In this document: piece after piece, positions 37,517 to 49,082 of the stretch
How positions within the stretch are numbered: position 1 is the first letter of the stretch
Layout of the letters: each line of letters starts with the position of its first letter
From: Anarhynchus alexandrinus
Taxonomy: Eukaryota; Chordata; Aves; Charadriiformes; Charadriidae
DNA length: 64,000 nt
NCBI GenBank assembly: GCA_008711295.1
Contig: VUYV01000016.1
Location: 7,861,920 to 7,925,919, forward strand
Direction of reading: 5' to 3'
Made by a program: the position numbers and the translations under genes
The notes under the pieces: generated by a model
Seen by the model: the letters and a program-made list of their open reading frames with translations, nothing else
Told to the model about the DNA's origin: nothing
The model's database searches: none

Positions 37517-39828
37517 CTATTTTCAAATTTGACATCCCAACTTCCACGCGAGAGCATGTCCAGAAAAACACCCCACTGAACTCAGAGTAAGGCAGGAGCC
37601 GCAGAAGCCCACGACAGCCCCTTTTTAGCTCTGGACATTACCGTGTGACTGTGAGCAGCAGCAGGGGAGGTATAAGGAGACGGCATATTGCCTGTTTGCA
37701 GAACTTTTATTGCTAATTGACATTTCTGCAGAGGTCCCCAGGCAGTCACAGGCAGCGCTGGTTGGCCAGGCCATGGGAAGCAGTCTAACACCACGTCCTG
37801 CGCGGTACCCAAACGGGGGCTGTATTTCTGACAGAGACTCCAGCAAACAAGTAACGGGTATAAACGTGCCAAGATGTGCTGAATCTGAGCAAAAGCACTT
37901 GCAGCCAATCTTTGTTCAAACAATAGGATTGTCTCCCAAATTGCGTACCTCCCATAATTTCCACATTTGTTGTGAGATGAGCTAAATCCCTCAGGGACCA
38001 TCAAAGCATCTCATTTAAGAAATATCAACGTATACAAAGGAAAGCTTCCCTTTCAACCGGCAAGAATGGCTTCAGAAGCTCATGAAGGGCTTTTTCTTGT
38101 TTTGTTAGCTCATCCATCTAGGGAAGTAACAAGGTGTGAAGATAAACTTTGCGATCGCGGAGGAACGTTGCTAATGATTTCCCTTTCAACCGCTTGTTCA
38201 GCTTTACCTTCGCTAGAAAGGATTACCTGTTGCTGACAAAAGGTGTCATCTCCACTCAGATTAATTGCACTCACATTAATTACCGGCATGGACCAAGGCT
38301 GACTATGCGTAACATTATTTCAACACATTAAACCTAACAAGCTTTAAGTAGAGCTTGCTGTAATGGGACAGCACATGGTTCTTCCAGTTAGATGTGGAAT
38401 TGCTGACCCCGTTATCCGCAACCAAATAATCCTTTTAGTGTGGCTCGAACCACGATGGTCTGGTTTTCAAGCCTTTTCTTCCTCATTACTTCTTCTCCCT
38501 TTATGTCTGCTTTTCCTCCCCTTCATCATGGCACATTGTGGCACATTGCCCCGAGCTTTATTAGGTGACTTGTGGCAGCCCATTTCCCAGCTAAGAGCCC
38601 TGCAGGAGCAACACTCTGCTCCACCGAAATTGCATCCCCTAAAATAAGCCACTTTCAGGATTATATTTCCCCACAGCACACAGCGAGTGCCTCAGAATCC
38701 ATAAAACATCCGAGCGCCGCTGACTTCAGCTGAGCCCCGGCAGCAGGCACGGGTTGAGGATCTGAGCCAGCCTCAACCATCCTGAAGATTTTGCCGATGT
38801 GAGGAGGACAACGAACCTGTCCAGCTACCGAAGCGTCCAAGCAAATCCCCATGTGCTGTGCTGGCTTGCAGCCTTCAGCTGACACCAGCTGCCTTCAGCA
38901 GCCTGAGGGAGGATGAGCCAGCGCCATACCAAGAGGTCGGCGACCACAATTTGGTCTTGGGGGCTTCCTAACGCTGGAGTTGGGGTTAGCACTAACTGTC
39001 CCATCGGTAAATTTTTACTTGGTTCAGCACCTGCTTAATTAGCTATGAAAGAACATGGTGAGTGGAGACAAGAAATCTAAGAGAACCTGTACCTCAAACA
39101 TTTCCCTCTATCCGTAGCCAAACTCGACACTGCAGCGACGTTGCAAGAGTTCATTTGCCACCAGCCCGAGCCAAAGCCCAGCAGGAGATTCTCCCCTTCC
39201 CAGCACAGCTCAGCCCGGAGATCAGAGGAGCAGAGCGGAGGAATCTGCTGTCCTCGCCTCCGGCTGTGCTCTGCAGAGAGGCACAGCACCACCAAGCCCA
39301 GCCAAAGCTCTTCACAGGCTACATCAGCAAGTCCTGAGCCCAAAAGCAATGCTCACGGAGGGCTTTAAAAGGACTTTTTCCACTAAAGCTGATCTTGATG
39401 CTTGGTAGGATAAAGCCGAGAGCCGTGTTCACAGCAGGCGGAATATCTCACAAAGAGGGAGCTTGTAAACTTAAATGATTTCTCATATAGCCACAGGGCA
39501 ACACATGGATTAGACCAAACAACTTGGCATTTTCTCTCCTCATCTTTTTCTACTGTAATGACTCATTAACTTGCAGCGCCAAAAGCAAGGCCAGCCTTTG
39601 TCAGACACCCTGCGGGGACCCTGCCTCTGGCCGCGTCCCGGCCAGCCTCACCGTCGGGAGCTGAGCACGACGTGGCTGCTCTGCAGAGCCACAGACTCCA
39701 AACACAACCACGGGGTGCTCACACCCATGGTTCTGAGCAAAACCCATTCAGACACACGGCTCCTCCTCTCCTGGGACCGGTCCTGGAAGCTAGTTAATAA
39801 ATCAAAGAGCCAAGCCTGCTGTCTTCCA
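37517..39828. other. Non-coding single-copy sequence, no gene recognised
   Basis: No exon supported. A short repeated word (GGCACATTG twice near 38530-38547) and several GC-rich stretches with frames open on both strands (39.06-39.37 kb) are present, none of them protein-like. Confidence 0.5.
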
Positions 39829-39989
39829 GAGCACTGGCACAGGCTGCCCAGAGAGGTTGTGGAGTCTCCCACACTGGACACATTCCAAACCCGTCTGGAT
39901 GCTGTCCTGTGCAACCTGCTGTAGGTGACCCTACTCTGGCGGGGTGGTTGGACGAGGTGATTCCAACCCTGACTATTTTGTGATTCTGT
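39829..39989 (+). mobile_element. CR1 LINE 3' end, plus orientation
   Basis: This is the only plus-strand CR1 of the window. It encodes HWHRLPREVVESPTLDTFQT followed by RLDAVLCNLL and a stop at 39922-39924, then the 3' UTR with TGATTCCAACCCTGACTATT and the terminal TGTGATTCTG. Only the last 32 or so ORF2 codons remain. Several substitutions in the 3' UTR suggest an older copy than those at 12.2 and 37.0 kb. A 201-codon minus-strand frame over this region is the antisense shadow. Confidence 0.93.
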
Positions 39990-42234
39990 CTTTAGGCAGG
40001 GCTCATGAAGACAAAGCTCTCCTACAGGCGCTCCTCCAAACATACTGTATGTGTTGAAAGTTCTGGGGCATCTCACAAGTACAACCCACCCCAAGCCCCC
40101 AGGAGAAGACATCTGTGGGGCTGAAGGAAGCCGGCAGGATCTGCTCCACACCCTCTGTGATCCCACATGAGCCTCTTCCCTTGGGCTGCCACCAGGAGCC
40201 CCAAAACACCCAAAACCCAACCCAGCATCGCTCAGCCGCTTCGTGATGGCCATGTAGCCTCGTTACAAAGGGTTTTGTCAATACGCTGGTAAGCGGCAAG
40301 AAGGTTAAATTAGTTCAGTTCATACATATTTAAGTACCACGACCTGCATTATCAAGCTCACGCTCAAAATATTTGTAACGGCACAATTAGCCTCAGGCAC
40401 ATTATCTCACCAGTATCAGCAACTGTATGTATTTATTTACAAATGACACAGGGGGGAATTAAATGTTGCCGTCGCTTCTGTCAGGGAAACAATCTACTTC
40501 TAAATTTTTAATTTTTTAATTTAAAATGTTGTATTCTAAGCAGGGATAGTCATTAAAATTGTATGAGGAAAAGGAGGGGGGGGGACCCTGGTGTATCTAC
40601 CTATGGTGGAATTGACGTACCCTGTAATTACAGCAGGTTACGGAGGGAAAAAAATGTAGCTTTCATGTGAGACCACAGTTATGAATGTTTCTGCACATTA
40701 CTTATGATTACTGTTGCTTAAGAAGGAGAAAATAATTTATTCTGCATGTGTAAATCCTCGGCAAAAATTGCAGGTTGGAATACATAATTTACCTTGTGTA
40801 CTGCAATTTTTATGTAAATACTGGGATCATCACCATAAAAATGGTCGCTCAGTACAGACAGATTTATAATGATATAAATGATAATTTGTGTAGTTGAATT
40901 TAATAACTAATATCCTAATTTAGTACTTTCACAGAATTAGTGGTACTGGGAAAGCACTCTCCTTGAACAAATAACTTCTAAAGCCTCCGCGGCAGAGATG
41001 GACTATCAGGTCTGTCGGGAAAATTGCTGCAATATCCTGTCAAGGCATTTCTGTAGAAGAACAACCAGGCGATGGCAAGAAGAAAACAGTGCATTTTGAA
41101 TAACATAAGGCGAGACTGCGCGTCTCCGGCCTTACGGACCTTAGAATTACTTGTAATCGACATTTCACCAAGGAAGAAATAATACACGTGAATCTTTTTT
41201 GAGCCCGCTCCTCCAAAAACCTGAATGCCTGAAGATTTACCATCCTCTGCCAATCCAAATTCACCGCCCCATTCCCTGCCCATCTCCCTGCTATGTCACA
41301 TTGATGTTTAGCTTTTTAAACTCCTGGTTTGTGCGGCGATGCTGTGTTCCCAGTCTATACCCGAGCGGTGTGGGGAACGAGCTGAATCTCTGTGGGAAGC
41401 TGGGAGCTGGCCACGGCTCTCGCTCCCACCCCGCACCCCACAGGGAAGGAGCATTTGGTGATGGAGTCAGATGGAAAAGCTTGGGGTTTTTTTTTTTTTT
41501 TTTCTCCCTGGTCTATTTGCGTTACCTGAGCTAATAGCTGGCGAGGAGGGGCTCTCCGGGGTACCCCGTGCATCTGCAGGAATCCTGGCTTTGATTTCTC
41601 AAACACACGGACCATCTGTCAACAGCTCCGGCGCTGGGAGCAGGGGTGGCGGGATGCCTCAGAGCCCCTCCTCCGCTCTCACGTCCTGGCATGGCCCTCC
41701 GGAGCATCCACGTGTCCTTACCGAAAGCAGCGCCCACGCTCGTCCCTGGCAGCCCCACGTACACATGGTCACACAGCTGGACTGGCTCTCAAGGGGGAAA
41801 CGTGCCCAGAGCTGGGAGATTTGCAGGACAGCTTGGCCAAACCCAACAGCCCTCCCGCAGGCAGCCACTCCAGACCAGTCTGCCCAGTGCGCTCCAGCCC
41901 CTGCGGTGCACGGGTACCGCAGGCACCATGCCAGCACAGCTGCACTGAGATTAGAAACCCGGAGGAATTTTTTACAATTAACAGTTGGTTTTGCCCCAAG
42001 GCTGGTTAACATGGGATGCATCTCTCTCTAATTACTGCTGGTTTCCACTCCCGGGCCCTTTATTCGTTTTTCTTTACAGCTGTGAAGTTGTTTGGTTTTC
42101 TCCCAAGTCTATCCCTGAATAAAAGGCCTAATAACACCAGTTCTTGGACATTTTTTGTGGCGGGGTTAGTAAGTCACAGCACTGGCTGTGATTCTGTAGA
42201 TTAAAGCTGAGGACATTAAATAGTGGTTAATGGG
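39990..42234. other. Non-coding sequence, no gene recognised
   Basis: 40.3-41.0 kb is strongly AT-rich with many TAAT/ATTA words. 41.3-42.0 kb is GC-rich with long frames open on both strands (186 codons plus at 41471-42031, 120 minus), neither showing a domain. A T17 run at 41487-41503 contributes Phe residues to the plus frame. Confidence 0.5.
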
Positions 42235-42324
42235 TTAACCCCTTGGTGTCAATAGGTTCCCAGCTTCAGTGACTTCCATTTGATAGAGTTGGAAAATCCT
42301 TGACATTTTGCACCAAGGGGTTAA
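42235..42324. repeat. 14-bp perfect inverted repeat (hairpin, 62-nt loop)
   Basis: TTAACCCCTTGGTG at 42235-42248 is exactly complementary to CACCAAGGGGTTAA at 42311-42324. After a 7-nt bulge a further 4 bp (TCAA with TTGA) can pair. The left arm also overlaps a 10-bp palindrome, GGGTTAACCC (42232-42241). It may be a remnant of a small inverted-repeat element or a structured RNA; no known family is recognised. Confidence 0.75.
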
Positions 42325-45300
42325 TTTGAAAAGGGATGAGAGTTCAGTTTCGGTTACAAGCTTAGGTTTAATAATAAGGGAATGAAAAATTTAGGTTACC
42401 TGGAGACCAACCAGAGTGTAAAATTGTCCTTGAAGGTGCATTTCTATGTGAAGGTGAGAACAGGGGGGTTTGGACGTCATAAAGCTGGAGGAACAGAGAG
42501 GAAATACAAAAACAAATGGGTACTTCAGCTTGCTTTTTTTTTTCTTCCACATCCCTGGCAATATCTAACAGGACAGTAAACAAATTACACCAAGGGAGTG
42601 AAAAAGGATCAACACAACATGTGCATTAATCTCCAAATCAACTGCAACTGAAACGTGATTTACTTTAAAAATGGCTTGGACAAAGGAACCAGAGGAACTG
42701 AATGTCACTGGGAACCCACAGAGAAACCACAGAGCAGCTCCTTTGCCACAACCTGTGGGAAGTCGTAGGAAGTAATCAGGGAGTCCTGAGCTTTGCCAGG
42801 TGGGTTAACCTGGGGAAGGGGTGTTAGACTTGGCTCTCGAGGTGCCCAAGTGGCACCAACATCTTTCTTGGTCCCCTTCTGCCTCTATCCTCTTGCCACC
42901 ACTACTTTCTTGAATGGGCACCTACCACCAGAAGAAAAGTTTCCACCTGAACAGTGAATATTGGCCAAAGTGCAGACAGATCACAGGCTCACAAAACAAA
43001 TTAGTTATTTTAAGTTCAGCGTATCTCCAAGGAGAGAGATACTGACCATGACATTTCCAGCAGAGAGCTCTGTGCAGCCTCACTAACCACAGCCCAACCC
43101 CTCCTACCTGGGTAATAAATCACTCAACCCAAGAAAGTCCTTTTCTCACTGATTTTCCAGAATACGATCAAGGCAGTCTCATTTACCGGCCTTGTCAAGT
43201 TCTTGCTGGAAAGGGACTACAACAGCCTTCAAAATGGTACAGTGAAAATCATTACATGCCTTTTGTCCTGCAATGTGCAGGATGCCAGATGGGTCTCAAG
43301 AAAACAGCCAAAACTTGCCCCATAAAATCTCATCCCGAATTTAAAGGCCAGACTACTCAGTACAACTTTGAAATACCACCCTCGATTTAATTCACACAGA
43401 ATGAAATACGTGTTGCAAATATACCCTAACAGGGTCCCAGTTAAGACTGGGAAGCCCACAGCATTTCTCAGTGCTACGCTAAAACCTCGCTCCACCACTG
43501 CAGGAGAATCTCTTGCATATGAGGTGAGATGTGCTGAAGGATGCTCTCATTTGCTGGTGGGCTCGCCACATTTGAGCAATTCTGGTTCCACTCAGTAGAT
43601 AATGCTATGCAAATGTTATTGTTACCACAGATTAAGAAAATCGTGATATATGTGGTTTTAGAACAAGCGCTTGGGTTTTGTTTGGTTGGGTTTTTTTTTT
43701 TAATTTTATTTTCTTGCTATTTTTTGGCATACTTCCATTCTCCATTTCTTTTCCTAACAGCACCCAGTGCTACTCGCACAACAGATAAAGCCAAAGCCTG
43801 GCATATAATTAAGATGTTAAGAGGTAACTTCATCTGGACACATAAACCTGAGCACCTGCTTAGGAAAGCAGGTGCCAGAATCAATACGCTCGGGCAGATT
43901 GGAAGCTTGTCCAAGAGTCTGATTTCACACGCTGTTGAGCAACCTTTTTCGTGTCGGAGCACAGAGGGCGTCTGCCATACCTCCTGGAAGTGCTCGCCTC
44001 CCAGAACCGGCTATTTCTTTTATCTGCACTGCACTAAGCTCAAAATTGGACAGATTTGAATACAGGACAAACTGAGATATGTATCTAATTGCTCACACAG
44101 TCTTATGTTAACCTTTCAGAGGGCTGTATTGCTCCTACATTGTCCAGCACTCCTCCCCTGTTGCTCAGCTACTAAAATGATGAGAATTAGAGACTGTTAC
44201 GGATGGAAATATGCCATGGCTTGTTCTTTCAGGCTTGGCTCCTGTTGAACTCAACGGGAACAACAGGTGATTTGATATGCAGATGGTTTCAGTTTCCATA
44301 GAACAATTCTTGAAGCTCTCATTATTAGTATGCTCATTTGCACTATGAAAAGGAGTCATTTCCAACCCATGGATCTCCCAGCTACCCACGTTTGGGAGTA
44401 AAAGACAACCGTGATGCAGAAGTCCTGAAAACACAGGACACACAATAATAACAATAGCCTCCCCCCTGCCCCTCATTTTTGAGATTCTGATTTCTGATGT
44501 AATTCACCATAGCAAAAAGCAAGAACATTGATTTTTGCAGAACGCAACTAAAACCTGGTTTTAATCCATGATCCCCAATCCATATCTTAAGGAAAGAGAA
44601 AAACAGATCACCACAGAGGCAACCCCTGTCCCAAGGCAACAGTAAAACGAGTTAATGTGAAGAAAACGCACTGTTGGGCAAGGATGGTGACAAAAGGCAG
44701 AGTCCCACAAAGAACTCCTGACCTAAACAAGGAGGTATCATTAAGTAGAAGGCTCCCTCTCCTCGAACACATTGTTTGAAGAAAGGCTCATGTCAAATGT
44801 TAATTACAATGGAAAAGAATATAGGAACGATCATGAAAAAGTACGATAATGCCCCAAAAGCTGCAGCATGTAAGACCTTTGAAGGCTCAGAAGTTCAAAA
44901 TATGTAAAAAGATCAAAAACTCATGTTCCACTTTGCTAGATCAGAAGATGAGCAGATAACTACCTCTTTTCAAATAATAAAGGGGTTTCTTTTTCCTCAA
45001 CTCTTCCCAGCACATTCTTCTAAACCGTCTGTAAAACAAGAAAACAGAGAGGAAATAATTGAAAACTTACCAAGGATGAGAACAAGCCATTTGGACAAAA
45101 TCATTATAAGGAGATAGAAGAAGCAATCAAAAGAAACCAAGAAGGACTTTGAAAAAGTCTGTGGACTTTTTTTCTTAGACCTATTTCTTTTTCTAAGATG
45201 AATTTCTTAAAAACAACAACAAAAAATACTGCCGAAACTCTGTATGAGTGCACAAGCTGTGCTACAGGGAGCTGACGCTTCAGCTGTCAGCATGACATTG

Positions 45301-46996
45301 GAGAAAAATGTCAGTGTTGATAAAGAAAATAAAATTAAAAAGAATAGAAACAGGGCTTCCCGTTCTGATCTAGCATCTTTTGCTGATACACAAGGCTAAA
45401 GCCTCTCATCCAAAATCTTGCCTCCATTTTATCAAACATTAACATAATCCCTTAATAAGGCTTCCCCACACCCCCACTCCTTTTAAAACTGTTTTAAACT
45501 CAATCTCAAGAAGACAAAAGCACCATAACTTTTGTGATCTGATATTCTTGTCCAGTTGGACCAGCTTTTTTACTGATTTAACGCAGCAGACAGGATAGCA
45601 TCATGGAAGTTTACCTATTTCCCCCCCAAAAGCATATTCAGGTTGCAGCTCGCTTTTTCCTTTATGTTTTGGTTTTGGGTTTCTTTTCTGATCAACTTTG
45701 TTGTCATTGTTTTGACAAAAGTGAATCCACAAGAACATTCCGGTCTGCAACCAATTATAACAAAACACTCTTTTAAAATAATAAAACAGCAAGAAAAAAG
45801 AAGTGGCAGGATATATCAAAAATTCCCTTCATATGTCTGCCAAGAAAATATAGCCAGACTTCAACCCTTTAACTGGGTCTCAGGGCCTATGCAACTCTTT
45901 GGATCTTTAACTGCTCTTGAAGACTTCCCTGCAAAGGAACATCTTCTGTTTCCCATGATGAGGCTTGGAAACCAACAAATTTTTGCTTTTCAGCTTATCA
46001 AACGTGGGCTGTGTTTGTTTTTTTTTCCAGGATCTAAAGAAACAAAGAGAAAACAAACCCAGGGGTGGACATCAGAATCTTGCTAAGTAAGAAAAAAAAT
46101 TAATTTCTTCCAATTTTGGGGCTTCGGTGAGCTGGCAGCATATAAAATTTCAAGCTTTATCACAGTCTAGTACAAACGTATTTCTTCTTCTTGTATACAG
46201 GAGAGGTCGCATGGACAGTATGTAGGAAATTCCACAATAGCTTTTAAAGGATCGCTGATTAAACTGGAAAGATTGGGTCTGATTGCCTGGAGCAACACAT
46301 TTAGTGTCCCACTTTTTTTTTTTAATTTACATATTTCAGTTGCCCATCTCATCTGCCACAACTGCAAAAACTTGAAGTAACCAGCCAAGCTCTTCACAGG
46401 TGGGATTTCCCCCACCACCACATTTTTAGGGCAATTCTGAAGACCCTCATCTCTAACATCATCTCCAAGAGCAGCAGGTGTTTTGGGGACATCGGTTTTA
46501 GGCCAGACCCTGCGTGCTCTCGGGACAGGGCAGCGTGTGGAGCAAGGGAACTGCTGGGTTCCATTTAGCAGCAGGGCTTTGGGGGCTGCTCTACCACTTC
46601 CCTATGTGAAGCAGCACATTCAGAGGAAAAACACTTCCAGTTAAAGGAGTGAGGGGTGAAAGCCAACAAGTAGGCTTTGCCCAGAGGTTTTGTGCATCTT
46701 CACCAAGTTATCGTGCAGAAAAATAGCCCAGCAGCCTCCCCAGCGTGCCTTTTGGCCTTTTTTGTGCATCCCTATTGATGACAAACTGCTGTAGGGTCAA
46801 CAAGGATATGAGCCAAGCGGTTTGGTGACTTAAATGGAGGCACAACTTCAGTTACATGGGTAAGAATGATGGCCCCAGTTCAGTAAAGCACTTAAACACA
46901 CACTTTGCTTGAAATATAAATAGTCCTGATACAGAAGTTAAGGTTTTGCTTAAGGACTTCACTGATGCGAAGCCCACAACTACAATTACAGAGGGA
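42325..46996. other. Mostly non-coding; two splice-bounded open segments
   Basis: No known gene or repeat. Two plus-strand segments are bracketed by good splice signals and stay open in one frame: 43761-43823 (after a long pyrimidine tract ending TTTTCCTAACAG, before GAG|GTAACT) and 46031-46086 (after TTTTTTTTTCCAG, before GTAAGA). Each is too short to judge as coding, and such pairs occur by chance; both could equally be exons of a non-coding RNA. Confidence 0.3.

Positions 46997-47027
<31 letters not shown>
46997..47027. repeat. T15-A16 homopolymer palindrome
   Basis: Fifteen T (46997-47011) are followed without a break by sixteen A (47012-47027), giving a perfectly self-complementary tract. 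It is flanked by ordinary sequence with no retrotransposon visible on either side. Confidence 0.9.
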
Positions 47028-48149
47028 GGTCTCCAGAGCCCTGGAGATGACTTTCACAATGTTTTTGAAAGTACCAATATTTTAAAAATAAAATTAATGG
47101 AGAATTTTAGAGCCTGAGGATATCTTTACAGAAATGCAGTTTGAACATCTTGAATATGGCTAACAATTTCGACACGCACCTCAGCTTCTATTGAAAACTT
47201 CTGACAGACTCTGGGTTTAAAGACTGTAGGTTAAAAAGAGCAATCATATTTTTTACTGATGAAATTATTAAAAGATGCCTCTTAGTCTAGCCTAAGCTTG
47301 CAGTCATTGATTAAACTCTGGGTACCACTGAAGGATACAGAAGAAGGTGGGAAAAGCTGGTAGCCTGGGGTTGCCATCCTAATTGCATGCTTACACTTTC
47401 GTTTCTGTAGCTTTTAACTTGATGACATTTTAAATGGAGTGATTAATCGGCCTTTACTTTGTTATTTGCAATGTACACATTTAACGCCGCAGGCCAGATA
47501 AACTAGCCAACATAAATTAGCCACCTTATTGGCAGGTTTATACCACTAGAGCATCTGGTCCTCCCTGAATTAATTTGTACTGTAGACAGGAACCGAGGAC
47601 ATGTCTTCTTTTAAATTCATGCAAAAAAATACAAACATTCATATTTTTCACTCGACTTAACTCTCCGTCAAGTTGCGTTTTTCTTAAAACAGATTCTCCA
47701 AATCCAAAGTGACACGAAGCGTGGCACTTACCTCTGGGAGTCCTGCGCGCTCAACCCTGCCCGCAGACTAGTGTTTGCCATGCGGCACGACGGAGTTTTG
47801 CTCCTCAGGCTCTGTGCCGCTTGCCACGGGGAAGCGCTCAGCACCACTGCGGTTTTGTGCAGGTCGGAGACCTGCAGAAACGGGGTTTGCACAGCAGATA
47901 AAGCAGCTTGCCGTTTCTTGGCCTGCCAGGTCCTTTTAAAGAAGCAGCAGGCAGGAAATAATGCTCCACAGTTCTGGAAAACTCATTTTTTTAAAACTCT
48001 TCAGCATTAATTCTTTATCGTATTATGCTGCAGTGAGGCAGGAGGGGGAGCAGGCCAAGGGAGAAGGAGAGACAGAAAAGACTTTCTGGTTTTGAAGTGA
48101 GATTTAGGGTCAAAGTTCCCAGGACACTATAAAAACCAGCAGCACCGTG
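47028..48149. other. Non-coding AT-rich sequence, no gene recognised
   Basis: Nothing recognised beyond ordinary AT-rich DNA. A 79-codon plus frame at 47771-48010 has no family resemblance. Confidence 0.5.
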
Positions 48150-48415
48150 CCCAGTCTCCGCCTCGGAAGCATTCCCACGGGTCACGAGGGTAAATATGGC
48201 CAAGTGAAGTTACCAACCTTCCGTTAACGTGTGCGGCAACATCAAACTCCAGTTCCTCAGCTCACCGTAGGAACCCAAGCAAGCACCCAACCTCCGCTTT
48301 CTGATTCGGGAAGCACAAGCAAAGCCAACCGGCGGTGACGAAGGGAGGGAGGACGCGGCCTCCGGGGCCGGGGGATGATGCGTGCACAGAAAGGCCCCGG
48401 GGGAGATGGGAGAGG
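48150..48415. other. CpG-dense patch (orphan CpG island candidate)
   Basis: About 19 CpG by hand count in 270 bases, with the highest density at 48331-48390 (CCGGCGG, ACGCGG, CCGGGG). It lies some 650 bp beyond the proposed 3' end of the minus-strand transcript at 49.1 kb. It could be a downstream promoter or an enhancer; no start site or exon is recognised. Confidence 0.4.
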
Positions 48416-49082
48416 TGCAACACAGGCACAGGGCACAGTAATGATCAGGAGGTCAGGTCCCTGTCAGTGATGAAGCGCAGGTGAAGTCAGCGCTCCAGTG
48501 CCAAAGTGCACGAGGGAGACTGGGAACGGCTGGGACATGGTGCAAAACCAGTTTGGGAATCAACAGGTTGGATTGGAACCGCTTAGCTTAAAAACCTGGC
48601 TCCCAGTTGAAGGTGTTATGATGCCCAAGTGAGACAGAGTCAGATACCGTCAGACACATCCAAAGACACTAAAGCCTACCCTGCTGGTAACAGGGCTCCG
48701 GTGGTTTAGAAATTTTACCCTCACTTTTGTTTTCACTGAAAAGAATCAAAATAATAAAAATGCTCTCAAAATTTAAATTATCCATTCTAATAATTCTTTT
48801 TCTTCTTCCCTTTTTTTTTATTTCCAATTAGAAGCGCTTACTGTAGCAGGCTAGGCTTAGTGATGGAACCCAATTATCTTTATAACATCACATTAAATGT
48901 AAAACACTACTGTTCCTATAATTTAGGTCATGAAATAAAAATGTCACCAGTGTTGTTACTTTAGGTTTTAATAATCATTTTCTACAACATGAAATACTTT
49001 GATTACCAAGACCTACCGGTGGTCAATGATGGCAACTCACAAATAACGCTTCACACTCCTAACAAATGGCACACAAAACTTA
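48416..49082. other. 3' flank of the candidate minus-strand gene
   Basis: No repeat and no exon. On the minus strand a second AATAAA occurs at 48822-48817, before an A-run; it could act as an alternative distal polyadenylation signal about 280 bp beyond the proposed main site. Confidence 0.35.

Noticed and set aside
39648..40253. 201-codon minus-strand open frame
   Set aside because: It runs antisense across the plus-strand CR1 at 39829-39989; the readable CR1 peptide is on the plus strand.
41471..42031. 186-codon plus-strand open frame
   Set aside because: It is in GC-rich DNA with a 120-codon frame on the other strand, begins with a poly-Phe run from a T17 tract, and has no recognisable domain.
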